Shown piece after piece: positions 1 through 7,688 of a stretch of 64,000 bases of DNA (within the stretch, counting starts at the first letter, position 1; each line of letters begins with the position of its first letter). Under the pieces are notes generated by a model. It worked only from the letters and a program-made list of their open reading frames with translations. It searched no databases and had not been told where the DNA came from. The stretch is from NCBI RefSeq assembly GCF_964275005.1, contig NC_092693.1, forward strand, positions 29,772,173 through 29,836,172, written 5' to 3'. The stretch comes from Diadema setosum (taxonomy: Eukaryota; Echinodermata; Echinoidea; Diadematoida; Diadematidae). Made by a program: the position numbers and the translations under genes.

Positions 1-370
1 CCCTTTAATTTTGTCAAGGCACCTCCCCTTTACTGATTTCATGGATCCACCCCTGCTTACAGCAGGGTAGGTCTACTCCTGACTGGACTAGAGTCCATGT
101 ACGTACATGTATGATACCCCAGATACCTAGCGAACGGGTTTAATGTTGACTGAAACATGCTGAATGCCAAATCCACAAGAATGAGCTTGTGCGACATACA
201 TTGTAAGTTGATGGAGAATGGACAATAATTCCCATTTCATTAAAATACAACCATAAATGGTCTCAAAGCATTTATACCATGTAGCATACATGACTTTGCA
301 GGGCTAGGGCAAAGAAATGTGTTTTTGCCTCCTACTACTGGAGGGGGCTGTATTATATACAATATTAATA
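1..370. other. no gene seen
   Basis: I see no coding segment, RNA gene or clear repeat boundary here. The stretch is ordinary mixed-composition DNA that ends at the TA dinucleotide flanking the MITE beginning at 371. Confidence 0.5.
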
Positions 371-696
371 GGGACTTTTCAATTTCACCCCGTGGACGTG
401 GCCGTCGAGGAAATGACCTCATTTTAAGGAACTGCGCATGCTCAAGGTTCTCCAGCATGTCCAACGCCAGAATCGCTAATGCGTGTTCGAGGGATTTCAC
501 GTCCACCCGAGATTTATGACGTGATGACGTCATCGCATGGCGCAACCAATCGCCAACCCGCTAGAGGAGACGGGGGCCATGACGTCATAGCAGTACGTCA
601 CGAACGGAGTGCACTGAAATCGAAATGTGGACTGCCGTCATTTCGATCCGCTTTCATACGAGACTGGCGGCCACATCCACGCAATCGAAAAGTCCT
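371..696. mobile_element. 326-bp TA-flanked MITE carrying two TGACGTCA palindromes
   Basis: The left end GGGACTTTTCAATTTCACCC and the right end, read inverted as AGGACTTTTCGATTGCGTGG, form imperfect terminal inverted repeats that continue into a shared GTGGMYGTGGCCG segment. TA lies directly outside both ends (369-370 and 697-698), as expected for a Tc1/mariner-type target duplication. The element has no coding capacity and is non-autonomous. It carries the palindrome TGACGTCA, the core of CREB/ATF sites, at 525-532 and again at 580-587, with a CCAAT motif between. Family assignment rests only on the TA flanks. Confidence 0.65.
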
Positions 697-1425
697 TAGT
701 ACTACGTGTCACAAGTGGACTAACTGATGCTCTTCTCTAACGAGGTTATTTGCATGAAGTTTTTTTTTACCATATCAATTCATATGTTTAACCCATGGAG
801 GACAAGTCCCGAGTGTACTCAGGCCCAAGTATACTTGGGCAGGTGTCTATGGAAAATTATGCGTGTTGTAGCAAAATTTGTCCGACCTCAACAAATTAAC
901 ATACGTCGTACATTGATGATAAATACTACAGTTGTAGGAATCTTGGGATGCACCCAGTGAAGCCAATGTCGGGGATAAGTGTGCAGAGAAGCGACAGTTG
1001 GATCTCGGTCCATGTAGGAGACATAACATGGTGGTGCTGTCTCCCTTACAGTGTATGGCCCCTTTGTAACTATGGTGATTGTGGCTGTCACCCCAGCTAG
1101 TTTTATAATCAACAGATACCACTGTTAGATAGTAGTTAGTGAAATCTCTTTACAAGTAATTGTGGCGTTCTGTTTGTTGATGCTTTCTACAGTGATAGTA
1201 TTAGTCACTATGTTTTATGTATAGATTATTGCTTAGAATAAATGATTACCGGTACCGGTATTGCTATTTGCTTGCAAATTGCAAGAGATGAAATACATTT
1301 GTAGGGCCTACTCCAAGGCAATTTGAATTTTATTTTGAATAACTTGAAGAGTCGTAACTCTCCGCTGGACAAAAAAAAAAAAAAAACATTGCTCCAGTGC
1401 TCTGGCTATTGATTAACTTGGTATT
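697..1425. other. non-coding stretch with a short diverged repeat (828-900)
   Basis: No convincing gene. Positions 828-900 resemble 39183-39250 on the same strand, sharing a GTATACT..GGGCAGGTG..TATGG..AA core and a following GTTGT.GCAAAAT. This suggests two old copies of an unnamed interspersed repeat. An A-run lies at about 1371-1386. Confidence 0.35.
1329..1334 (-). terminator. candidate poly(A) signal AATAAA
   Basis: The plus strand reads TTTATT, so the minus strand reads AATAAA, about 95 nt beyond the stop codon of the candidate terminal exon at 1426-1678. The spacing is plausible for a cleavage signal, but AATAAA occurs often by chance in AT-rich DNA. Confidence 0.25.
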
Positions 1426-1678
1426 TCAATATTTGAAGGGTTTTCCCACAGATGATGACTCACTGGTTGAAGTAAAGACAGGAGGGCATTCTATGACAAG
1501 CTCTGAGAAAAAGGAAACTGTTGACCTGTGCCATGTTCCTGGATGTTGAGGGGACATTGCAGTGATGTCTGTCGAGACATTGACTCGTTCATACGTGAAT
1601 AGGACTCGACTCGCTATTACAGATACAAATGTGATTGCACCAGCACTAGCGTACAGGAGACCCATCATTGTTACAATG
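1426..1678 (-). CDS. candidate terminal exon: membrane span plus short tail
   Basis: On the minus strand a good splice acceptor (pyrimidine tract CTGTGCTGCCCCTACAG) is followed by an open frame of 84 residues ending in TGA. The frame starts with a hydrophobic stretch of about 23 residues (IVTMMGLLYASAGAITFVSV and onward), then basic SR/YER residues, then a Ser/Thr-rich tail ending in GKPFKY. This looks like a single membrane span followed by a cytoplasmic tail, as in the last exon of a type I membrane protein. The acceptor would be phase 2, unlike the phase 1 introns of the HYR and CUB exons elsewhere in the window. No family is recognised. An open frame of this length can occur by chance, so this is only a candidate. 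Confidence 0.3.
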
Positions 1679-2189
1679 CTGTAGGGGCAGCACAGCACCA
1701 CGAGGTATTACACATCCCAATCAAATAAAGACATTAAAGCCTGAAGACTCTGAGCAAATGACAACCCATGTTTACCATCTTTTCTTTTATAGTTTGCTGT
1801 AAGAATGAAAGGGATAGAATGATATTGATAGACAATAAGTCTAAAGCATTTAATAAAGCTTTTTCCTTTTTCTTCTTGAGTGAATCAACACCTGTCAATA
1901 CTTTGTTTTAGAGGTTATTTTGGCTGTGCCATTTCATTTCCATATTTAAGAGGGGGAAATTGGACCAATTCTGTGACACTCACTCAACCACACTCAATGA
2001 GAATCAAATCACACCCGAGTCATTCCAATTGCAATTAAAGGCAGACACACTACCGTACCAACCTGCCAACTGAGCCACTCAAAATGTAGACACTGCCACT
2101 GCGATTGAGTGCCACTAATTTACACATGTCGACTAAACGATGTAGGTTACATGCAATTTCTTCAAGCTATCCCTCTAGACATGTTAGAA
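1679..2189. other. no gene seen
   Basis: AT-rich, with no recognisable repeat boundary or exon. If the flanking minus-strand candidate exons are real, this would be intron. Confidence 0.4.
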
Positions 2190-2376
2190 GTACATGTAAA
2201 TTTAGTTTACCAATGCCACGAAGAGGGTTGCTCTGTAACTTGTAACATAGAATACACCTAGTTCTAGGCTCCTGCATATATCCTATTTTTATGTCGGAGA
2301 CGGAGATGAACATGACCGCCATGCTTCCAGACCCGCTGTATGCCACTGTCGTGCTATAGGATCTATCATTATGCAC
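2190..2376 (-). pseudogene. possible CUB-domain remnant
   Basis: The minus-strand frame reads TVAYSGSGSMAVMFISVSDI followed by KIGYMQEP. This resembles the C-terminal half of a CUB domain, where a Ser-rich turn, hydrophobic-x-V-x-F and a G-F/Y motif follow each other. There is no N-terminal half with the usual cysteine pair. A possible acceptor (CACATTTAG) precedes the frame and a possible donor (ATTGGTAAAC) follows it. The similarity is short. It is compatible with a minus-strand CUB gene, but chance is not excluded. Confidence 0.2.
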
Positions 2377-3223
2377 TAAATGTGCACCTAGCGTCAGCTT
2401 AGAAAATGCCCCTTAAAAAATTAAAATACCGCTACACCACGATGTGTTTCACCAGACTGACTTTACACTACCTTCCAAAAGAACTGGCGGCATCCTTTTA
2501 ATGTCTATCTTGAATATCAATATGTGGGCGTATCAGTCTGCTAGTCCTAATGAACCCTGTCGGAACGGGTGCACATTTACAACTTTACATGACTAATTCA
2601 GCATGCAATGGATGGACCATTTGAATGATTTGGAAACCAATTATTTCCCGCAACATACACGTCGTTAATATGCTAACGAACGTTCGAACGGCAGCAACCA
2701 TACTACAAACAACCAGCAACGAGGTTCGGGTCATGCGGGCATCTCCACCCTATTTATCGCTGTCATACTCAGGTGAATACCTGGAAACACATTCGCTATG
2801 GACACTAGTCTATACCATATGAGATATTTTCCGCGCTTACTTACCGGATTCCCACAATGCACGGTCATCTGAGGCATCGAACGATATTTCTTTCAGGCAT
2901 TAATCTGTGAAATCTCATTCCCACGTGAATTCGACGGCTTCACAAGCATCAGCGCAAACTCAATGCCAGCCTTGCCCAGTCTACCGGCCTGGCAAATACC
3001 AATGTAGCCCCATAAAGTCAGCTCATTAAAACGAGTGAGCTTGCCGAGTGTATGGGTACGTGCATTACGCAATGTCTGCGCCACGAATAGTTCCCACAAC
3101 CAATCTTCCTAATTTGGCACTAGCGCCACTTACGTTGAGATAGTATATAAGTCTGTAGAGGAATTTGCGTGGATCTATCTTTCAATCAGTATTTTAAATC
3201 TTCCTCCTCCGTAAATAATCCTC
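2377..3223. other. unrecognised stretch left of the LINE
   Basis: No gene is supported. A minus-strand open frame at 2893-3099 looks somewhat protein-like (WGYIGICQAGRLGKAGIEFA) but has no ATG and no recognised family. A TATATAA string occurs at about 3142. Confidence 0.3.
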
Positions 3224-3251
3224 TTACTTGTTACTTGTTACTTGTTACTTG
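3224..3251 (-). repeat. four 7-bp tail repeats at the LINE 3' end
   Basis: TTACTTG occurs four times in a row on the plus strand, which reads CAAGTAA repeats at the 3' end of the minus-strand LINE. Short tandem repeats of this kind end CR1-type LINEs and mark the 3' boundary. Confidence 0.75.
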
Positions 3252-3406
3252 TTGCAGTAATCCCATTCGCAGCTCCAAGGAAGCTATACCGGGATGCAAA
3301 TCGTGTCATGTGCCAATGGAGGTGCCAAAGTGACAAGGTTGTGTGTGTCTCTCTTATGTACAATAAAAGTGAGAGTGTCTGTGCAAGTAAAAACATTGGT
3401 CCCTTT

Positions 3407-4822
3407 TTACAGCATGTGGGACCCAGCAGGAGGTTGCATCTTGTTGATGAAGGGCAGCGCAACCTCTCTGAACGTGGCTGGGTTTGGAGTGAGTACCACA
3501 AAATTATTCCACAGTCGAATTGTGAGGAAAGTTGCAAATTTGAATGCGTCTATTGTAGCTTTGGGTATGACATATTTGGCTGGGTGGTCATGTCTTCCGA
3601 AGTAGGTTGCTGGTATGATTCCGTGAGGAAAAGGCATGCAAACGAGTTGATGATGTAATCGATGGAAGAGAGAGCACTGAGAGAGGAGCCGGCGAGAATG
3701 GAGGCTGTCCCATCCTAGGCCTGAAACCAAGGTTGAGGAGGATGTTGTTCTCCTGTAGTCACAGTAAACGAACCGAGCTGCTGATCTTTGTACCTGCTCG
3801 AGTAAGTTAACGGCTGTGACAGTGTGAGGGTTCCATGCCTCTGAAGCGTACTCCAGTTGAGGACGGACTAACGCTGTGTAGGCTCTGGATTTAACCTCTT
3901 TAGAGCATGGTGACAGAGTTCTGCGAACGAGGCCAAGTGTGCGACTTGCCTTATTCCTGATGTTCTGGCAATGCTGATTCCATCGCAGGTCTGTAGTCAC
4001 TGTCACTCCTAGGTATTTGTATTCTTTGGCCCTAGGTATTACATCTTTGCCAAGACGGTACGTGTAGGTGTGAGGAGTGCGTTTACGTGTGATGGAGAGG
4101 ACAGCACATTTTTCAACATTAAACTTCATTTGCCATGTAGTAGACCAGGATGACAGCTGCAGGAGATCTTTTTGCAGAATGTGATGGTCATCATCAGACA
4201 AGATTTCTTTGTAGATGACACAGTCATCTGCAAACAGCCGAAGTGAAGACTTGATGTTTTCTTGGATGTCATTTATGAAAATGAGGAAGAGAGTCGGACC
4301 AATGACTGAGCCTTGGGGGACTCCAGATGGGACGTTCTGCCATGATGACTTAGAACCATCAACAACCACACACTGTGTTCTGTCTGAGAGGAATGCCATT
4401 ATCCAGTTTAGTGTATCACCTGAGATGCCATAATATTGGAGCTTGATGCGAAGTCGTTGGTGGGGCACTCTATCAAATGTTTTTTGGAAGTCCAAGAAGA
4501 TGGTATCTACTTGGCTGCGTTTCTGGAGGATGGAAGACCAGTCGTGTACTGCAGATGATAGCTGTGTGGTAGCTGATAAGCCCTGGCGAAAGCCGTGTTG
4601 GGTATCAGTGAGAATCTTGTTTGATGCCAGATGTTTGGAGACATGGCTAAGAATTACGTGCTCCATAATCTTACAGGCAACGCAGGTGAGAGAGATGGGA
4701 CGGTAGTTGGAAGGGTCATTCTTCTCACCGGACTTGTGAATCGGGGAGACAAGGGCCTGTTTCCACTGAGATGGTATTGTGCCGGTGTTATAACTTTGTT
4801 GAAACAAGAAGCACAGGAGCAA
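3407..4822 (-). CDS. LINE reverse transcriptase, 3' part after a frameshift
   Basis: Open frame of 471 codons on the minus strand, shifted by one base relative to the upstream frame and overlapping it at 4788-4822. It has no real ATG, so it is a continuation and not a separate gene. It carries the RT palm and fingers motifs: SNYRPISL (residues 38-45), LDFQKTFDRVP with the first catalytic Asp at about 111, PSGVPQGSVIGPTLF (165-179) and FADD (197-200). CR1-like thumb and C-terminal motifs follow (KYLGVTVTTDLRWNQHCQNI, VRPQLEYASEAWNPHT). The join lies in a CTTCTTGTTTC stretch, and one inserted base or two deleted bases would explain it. No other break is visible. Confidence 0.85.
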   Translation of the reverse strand: MLLCFLFQQSYNTGTIPSQWKQALVSPIHKSGEKNDPSNYRPISLTCVACKIMEHVILSHVSKHLASNKILTDTQHGFRQGLSATTQLSSAVHDWSSILQKRSQVDTIFLDFQKTFDRVPHQRLRIKLQYYGISGDTLNWIMAFLSDRTQCVVVDGSKSSWQNVPSGVPQGSVIGPTLFLIFINDIQENIKSSLRLFADDCVIYKEILSDDDHHILQKDLLQLSSWSTTWQMKFNVEKCAVLSITRKRTPHTYTYRLGKDVIPRAKEYKYLGVTVTTDLRWNQHCQNIRNKASRTLGLVRRTLSPCSKEVKSRAYTALVRPQLEYASEAWNPHTVTAVNLLEQVQRSAARFVYCDYRRTTSSSTLVSGLGWDSLHSRRLLSQCSLFHRLHHQLVCMPFPHGIIPATYFGRHDHPAKYVIPKATIDAFKFATFLTIRLWNNFVVLTPNPATFREVALPFINKMQPPAGSHML

Positions 4823-6923
4823 TTTCGTGGGCCATAAGCTTGAGAAGCTTGGGTGGAATTTCGTCTGGTCCGCTGGCTTTGGAAGGGTTTAGCTGCTGTA
4901 ACTGTTTTTCGACTCCTCTCCTATCAAAGTGAAGATGTCCGATGGGCAAATAGGGAGACTGGTCCTTTGATGGTAGATTCTGCATGTCTTCCTTGGTGAA
5001 AGTGGTGTGGAAGAAGTTGTTCAACACTTCTGCCTTTTCTGCAGCTGCGGAACATAGCTTTGCAGCAGTGCGCAGGGAGGGTATTCCAATCACTTCAGTG
5101 CGGCATTTTCTGATGTAGGACCAGAAGACTTTGGGATTGTCTTGCAGACTTGCTCCAATGATGTTGTTTATGTAGTTGTCATGGGCTTCATGGACAATCT
5201 TAGCCACTTGATTTCGAAACTTTCTGAAGTCTTTCCATGCAGCTGTGGTACCTTGCCGGAAAGCTTTCTTAAACAGTCTGTCACGTTTTCTCATCTTCTG
5301 TTTGATGTCTTGGGTAATCCATGGGAGATGCCTCTTTCCTTTGCTCATCTTTGATGGGATCAGTTCACTCAAACACCTGTTTAGGAAATTTGAGATCATC
5401 ATCCAGTTAGATTCAACAGAACGCTTTCCAGGATCTGAGAGAAAGAACTCAGCTGAGAAAGCTCTTGTAGCTTCCTGGAGTTGATCGACATCAGCTTTAT
5501 TGAACTGGTGGATTTTCCGTGAAGGCTTAGATTGTTGGTTTGGACTCAGGTTGATGGTGTATGTCAGCAAATGGTGATCTGAAATTCCAGGTAGAACCTC
5601 TACATTGGTCACAAAGCTAGGATTTGACGTGCAGATTAAGTCAAGAACATTTCCAGATGAAGGGCGGGTAACATCACGTACTAACTGGAATAAGGAGTTT
5701 GTGAGCAGGATGTCCAGTAATTTTTGGTGTGTTGTGGCAGAGGTGGGATTGCTTGTGGTCTGGCTTTCCCAGTTGATGTCAGGGTGATTGAAATCCCCTG
5801 CGATGAGGATATTGGGATGACTCCGCCGGTTTCCCATCAAGGTAGAAAGAGAGTTTTCCAACCCCGTAAGACTAGCTTGACGCTCATTTGGTGGGCAGTA
5901 ATAAGAACCAAGGAAGAGCTGTTTGGTGTTTGCTAACTCAAGAGTGCACCATAGGAGTTCGCAGTCGGAAGTAAGATGTGGGCATTCACTGATTGTGATG
6001 TCATCTCGTACAGCAATAAAAATGCCTCCCCCATACTGATTTCGGTCTTTACGAAGAACCAAGTAGCTGTCTGGAAAAATGGAGTAAGTAGGGATGTCGG
6101 CATTCAGCTTGGATTCACACCCCAAGATAATGTCTGGAGAATGAGTGATCGCTGCATTGAAGTTTGAGCGCTTGGAACTCCCTTTCAGACCATTGCAGTT
6201 CAAGGTCATGACCTTAAAAGCCTTGCGTCTGCTCTTTTGTCTAGTCCTTGGTGGGCAAGATTGTGGAGGCGAGAAGTGAGGCTTGGGTGGTGGTACATAC
6301 GGGCGCCTGTTAGTTGTTTTGGTGGGTGTAGAAGTGACTGGGAAGCTTGTTGAAGCTGAAGAATCAAGCTGGCTGTCTTCGAGTAGAGAGAAACTGTTTG
6401 CATCAGTAAAATTAAGTCCTTGCAAGGAATAACTGGATCCAATGTTCATCGATCCACATTTTAAGCAATTCCAGGCAAAACTTTTGGATTTAGTACAGAG
6501 CTGATCGTAACTGTGTGCCGAAATGCCAACGCATGAGATGTGGCACCAATAGCTGCACACATCACACAGTAGAGCTGGGTCACTGTCATTTACATTTCCT
6601 CCGCAAACGGCACAAGGATACTCCTGTTCAGGATCACTTGTAGCAGGTCCAGGGTTGGATTCTACTTGACCACTAAGCAGGAGCAACAGATGGAGGTGAA
6701 CCGGGGATGTTGACCGAAAGTCAAGCAATCGTGTGTTTACCGAGACATGTCTCAGCTTTTTGGACATTGAGACAAGAAAACTGACCTTAAATTCATCAGA
6801 ACAGTTTACACTTTGTAGCTGCTTCTTGGTGGTGCACATCTCTCTTTGTAGGGTGTGCAGAATTGAGATAGCAGCAAAGAACACAATGAGAAGTTGGTGA
6901 GGATTTTTGCTTGCACCCATCAT
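4788..6923 (-). CDS. LINE polyprotein, 5' part: leader, 2A-like, PHD finger, endonuclease, start of RT
   Basis: 711-residue frame from a tandem ATG-ATG; an in-frame stop lies five codons upstream (6936-6938). Residues 11-25 (LLIVFFAAISILHTL) are a hydrophobic, signal-like segment. Residues 80-93 (LLLLSGQVESNPGP) match the 2A ribosome-skipping motif, whose usual core is D(V/I)ExNPGP; here Gln replaces the Asp. Residues 104-156 form a C4HC3 PHD finger (C104, C107, C120, C123, H128, C131, C153, C156). The APE-type endonuclease follows with LNCNGL (about 241-246), E270, GDFNHPDINW (376-385) and SDHHL (448-452). The C-terminus enters the RT fingers (SKASGPDEIPPKLL) and is then cut short by the frameshift. 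If the 2A motif works, a 92-residue leader would be released and the PHD-EN-RT protein would start at the final Pro. Confidence 0.85.
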   Translation of the reverse strand: MMGASKNPHQLLIVFFAAISILHTLQREMCTTKKQLQSVNCSDEFKVSFLVSMSKKLRHVSVNTRLLDFRSTSPVHLHLLLLLSGQVESNPGPATSDPEQEYPCAVCGGNVNDSDPALLCDVCSYWCHISCVGISAHSYDQLCTKSKSFAWNCLKCGSMNIGSSYSLQGLNFTDANSFSLLEDSQLDSSASTSFPVTSTPTKTTNRRPYVPPPKPHFSPPQSCPPRTRQKSRRKAFKVMTLNCNGLKGSSKRSNFNAAITHSPDIILGCESKLNADIPTYSIFPDSYLVLRKDRNQYGGGIFIAVRDDITISECPHLTSDCELLWCTLELANTKQLFLGSYYCPPNERQASLTGLENSLSTLMGNRRSHPNILIAGDFNHPDINWESQTTSNPTSATTHQKLLDILLTNSLFQLVRDVTRPSSGNVLDLICTSNPSFVTNVEVLPGISDHHLLTYTINLSPNQQSKPSRKIHQFNKADVDQLQEATRAFSAEFFLSDPGKRSVESNWMMISNFLNRCLSELIPSKMSKGKRHLPWITQDIKQKMRKRDRLFKKAFRQGTTAAWKDFRKFRNQVAKIVHEAHDNYINNIIGASLQDNPKVFWSYIRKCRTEVIGIPSLRTAAKLCSAAAEKAEVLNNFFHTTFTKEDMQNLPSKDQSPYLPIGHLHFDRRGVEKQLQQLNPSKASGPDEIPPKLLKLMAHEIAPVLLVSTKL
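6645..6683 (-). other. 2A-like ribosome-skipping motif in the LINE
   Basis: Encodes LLLSGQVESNPGP, residues 81-93 of the LINE protein. The NPGP end and the preceding leucine-rich stretch match 2A peptides. The normally conserved Asp before V-E is Gln here, so activity is uncertain. Confidence 0.7.
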
Positions 6924-7007
6924 CGCTTTGGTATGCTATCATTTAAATCCAAAGTGTTGAGAAACTGCAATATTGAGACGCTACGTTGTTGGCAAAAATA
7001 AAATTCA

Positions 7008-7298
7008 TATGTTACATCATATGAGCTGGGCTGGAACTACATTGTGTAAGACAGTAGTAGCAACGTAAGACTACACGTGTAATAATAAGAAGTGGATGGG
7101 GCTTGAAGTTCAGCTCTGTTCAGTTCAGCATGTTGGTTTTTGTCCAGTACAAAAGTGTGGTGTGGGACCACAATAAAATGAAAGGATGAACAAGTCCAGG
7201 CAAGCCAAAAGTCAAAAGTCAACCTCAAAGTTTCAACCAAAAGATGAAGACAAGATCAAAATGTATACGTTACATCATCAGCTGGGCTGGAACCACAT
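7008..7298. repeat. direct duplication about 258 bp apart, upstream of the LINE
   Basis: GTTACATCAT followed by AGCTGGGCTGGAACTACAT occurs at about 7011-7042 and again, nearly identical, at 7269-7298. The pair lies immediately upstream of the LINE coding region. It could be tandem 5' UTR units of the LINE or an unrelated repeat. Confidence 0.5.
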
Positions 7299-7688
7299 AC
7301 ACCAATGTGTTTCCTTTTTCTTTCTCTTAATCTATTCTTCAAGTCTCTTTCTTCAAGCTCGTAGAGTCCTGCAAGCTTGAAAGATGTATATAGGCGTTGA
7401 CATGGCACTAGAAAACGTGCAAGGTATTAGTCGTTGCCGCTAAACGCTAAATGACAAAAATAATCAAGGAATGTGTAATTCCATACATGCATTATCAAGT
7501 TTGGTTTGATAAATGGAGTAATATCAGAAAAACAAGAGTTATGATGGCTCTTCGGAAATGGGCCTAGAGCATGACAATTGATAAATTTTAATTTTCTTAC
7601 ACGTTCTTAAGAAGTATTGTTACTTTCACTCAATCCACATATTTATTGGGCTTCAGTTTCTAGTGTTCTTGACTTTTTTCATATTTTA
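7299..7688. other. no gene seen
   Basis: Non-coding AT-rich DNA between the LINE 5' region and the TA-flanked MITE beginning at 7689. A TTTCTTTCTCTT-rich patch lies at 7310-7350. Confidence 0.4.

Larger units (their letters stand above)
3224..6990 (-). mobile_element. CR1-type LINE, nearly full length, with N-terminal 2A-like motif
   Basis: This is a minus-strand non-LTR retrotransposon. Its coding region runs from the ATG at 6923 to the stop at 3407 and is followed by about 180 bp of 3' UTR that ends in four copies of a 7-bp repeat. Domain order is hydrophobic leader, 2A-like NPGP motif, PHD finger, APE-type endonuclease, reverse transcriptase. The RT wording (NYRPISL, PSGVPQGSVIGP, FADD, KYLGV, VRPQLEYASEAWNP) and the short tandem-repeat tail instead of poly(A) fit the CR1 clade. 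The only coding lesion I see is one frameshift near 4800-4815, so the copy is probably young. The 5' boundary is uncertain: the copy begins at or above about 6990, and a duplicated motif at 7008-7298 may belong to its 5' UTR. Confidence 0.85.

Noticed and set aside
2893-3099. Minus-strand 68-codon frame with WGYIGICQAG
   Set aside because: It begins with TTG, has no splice context and no recognised family; kept only as a note.
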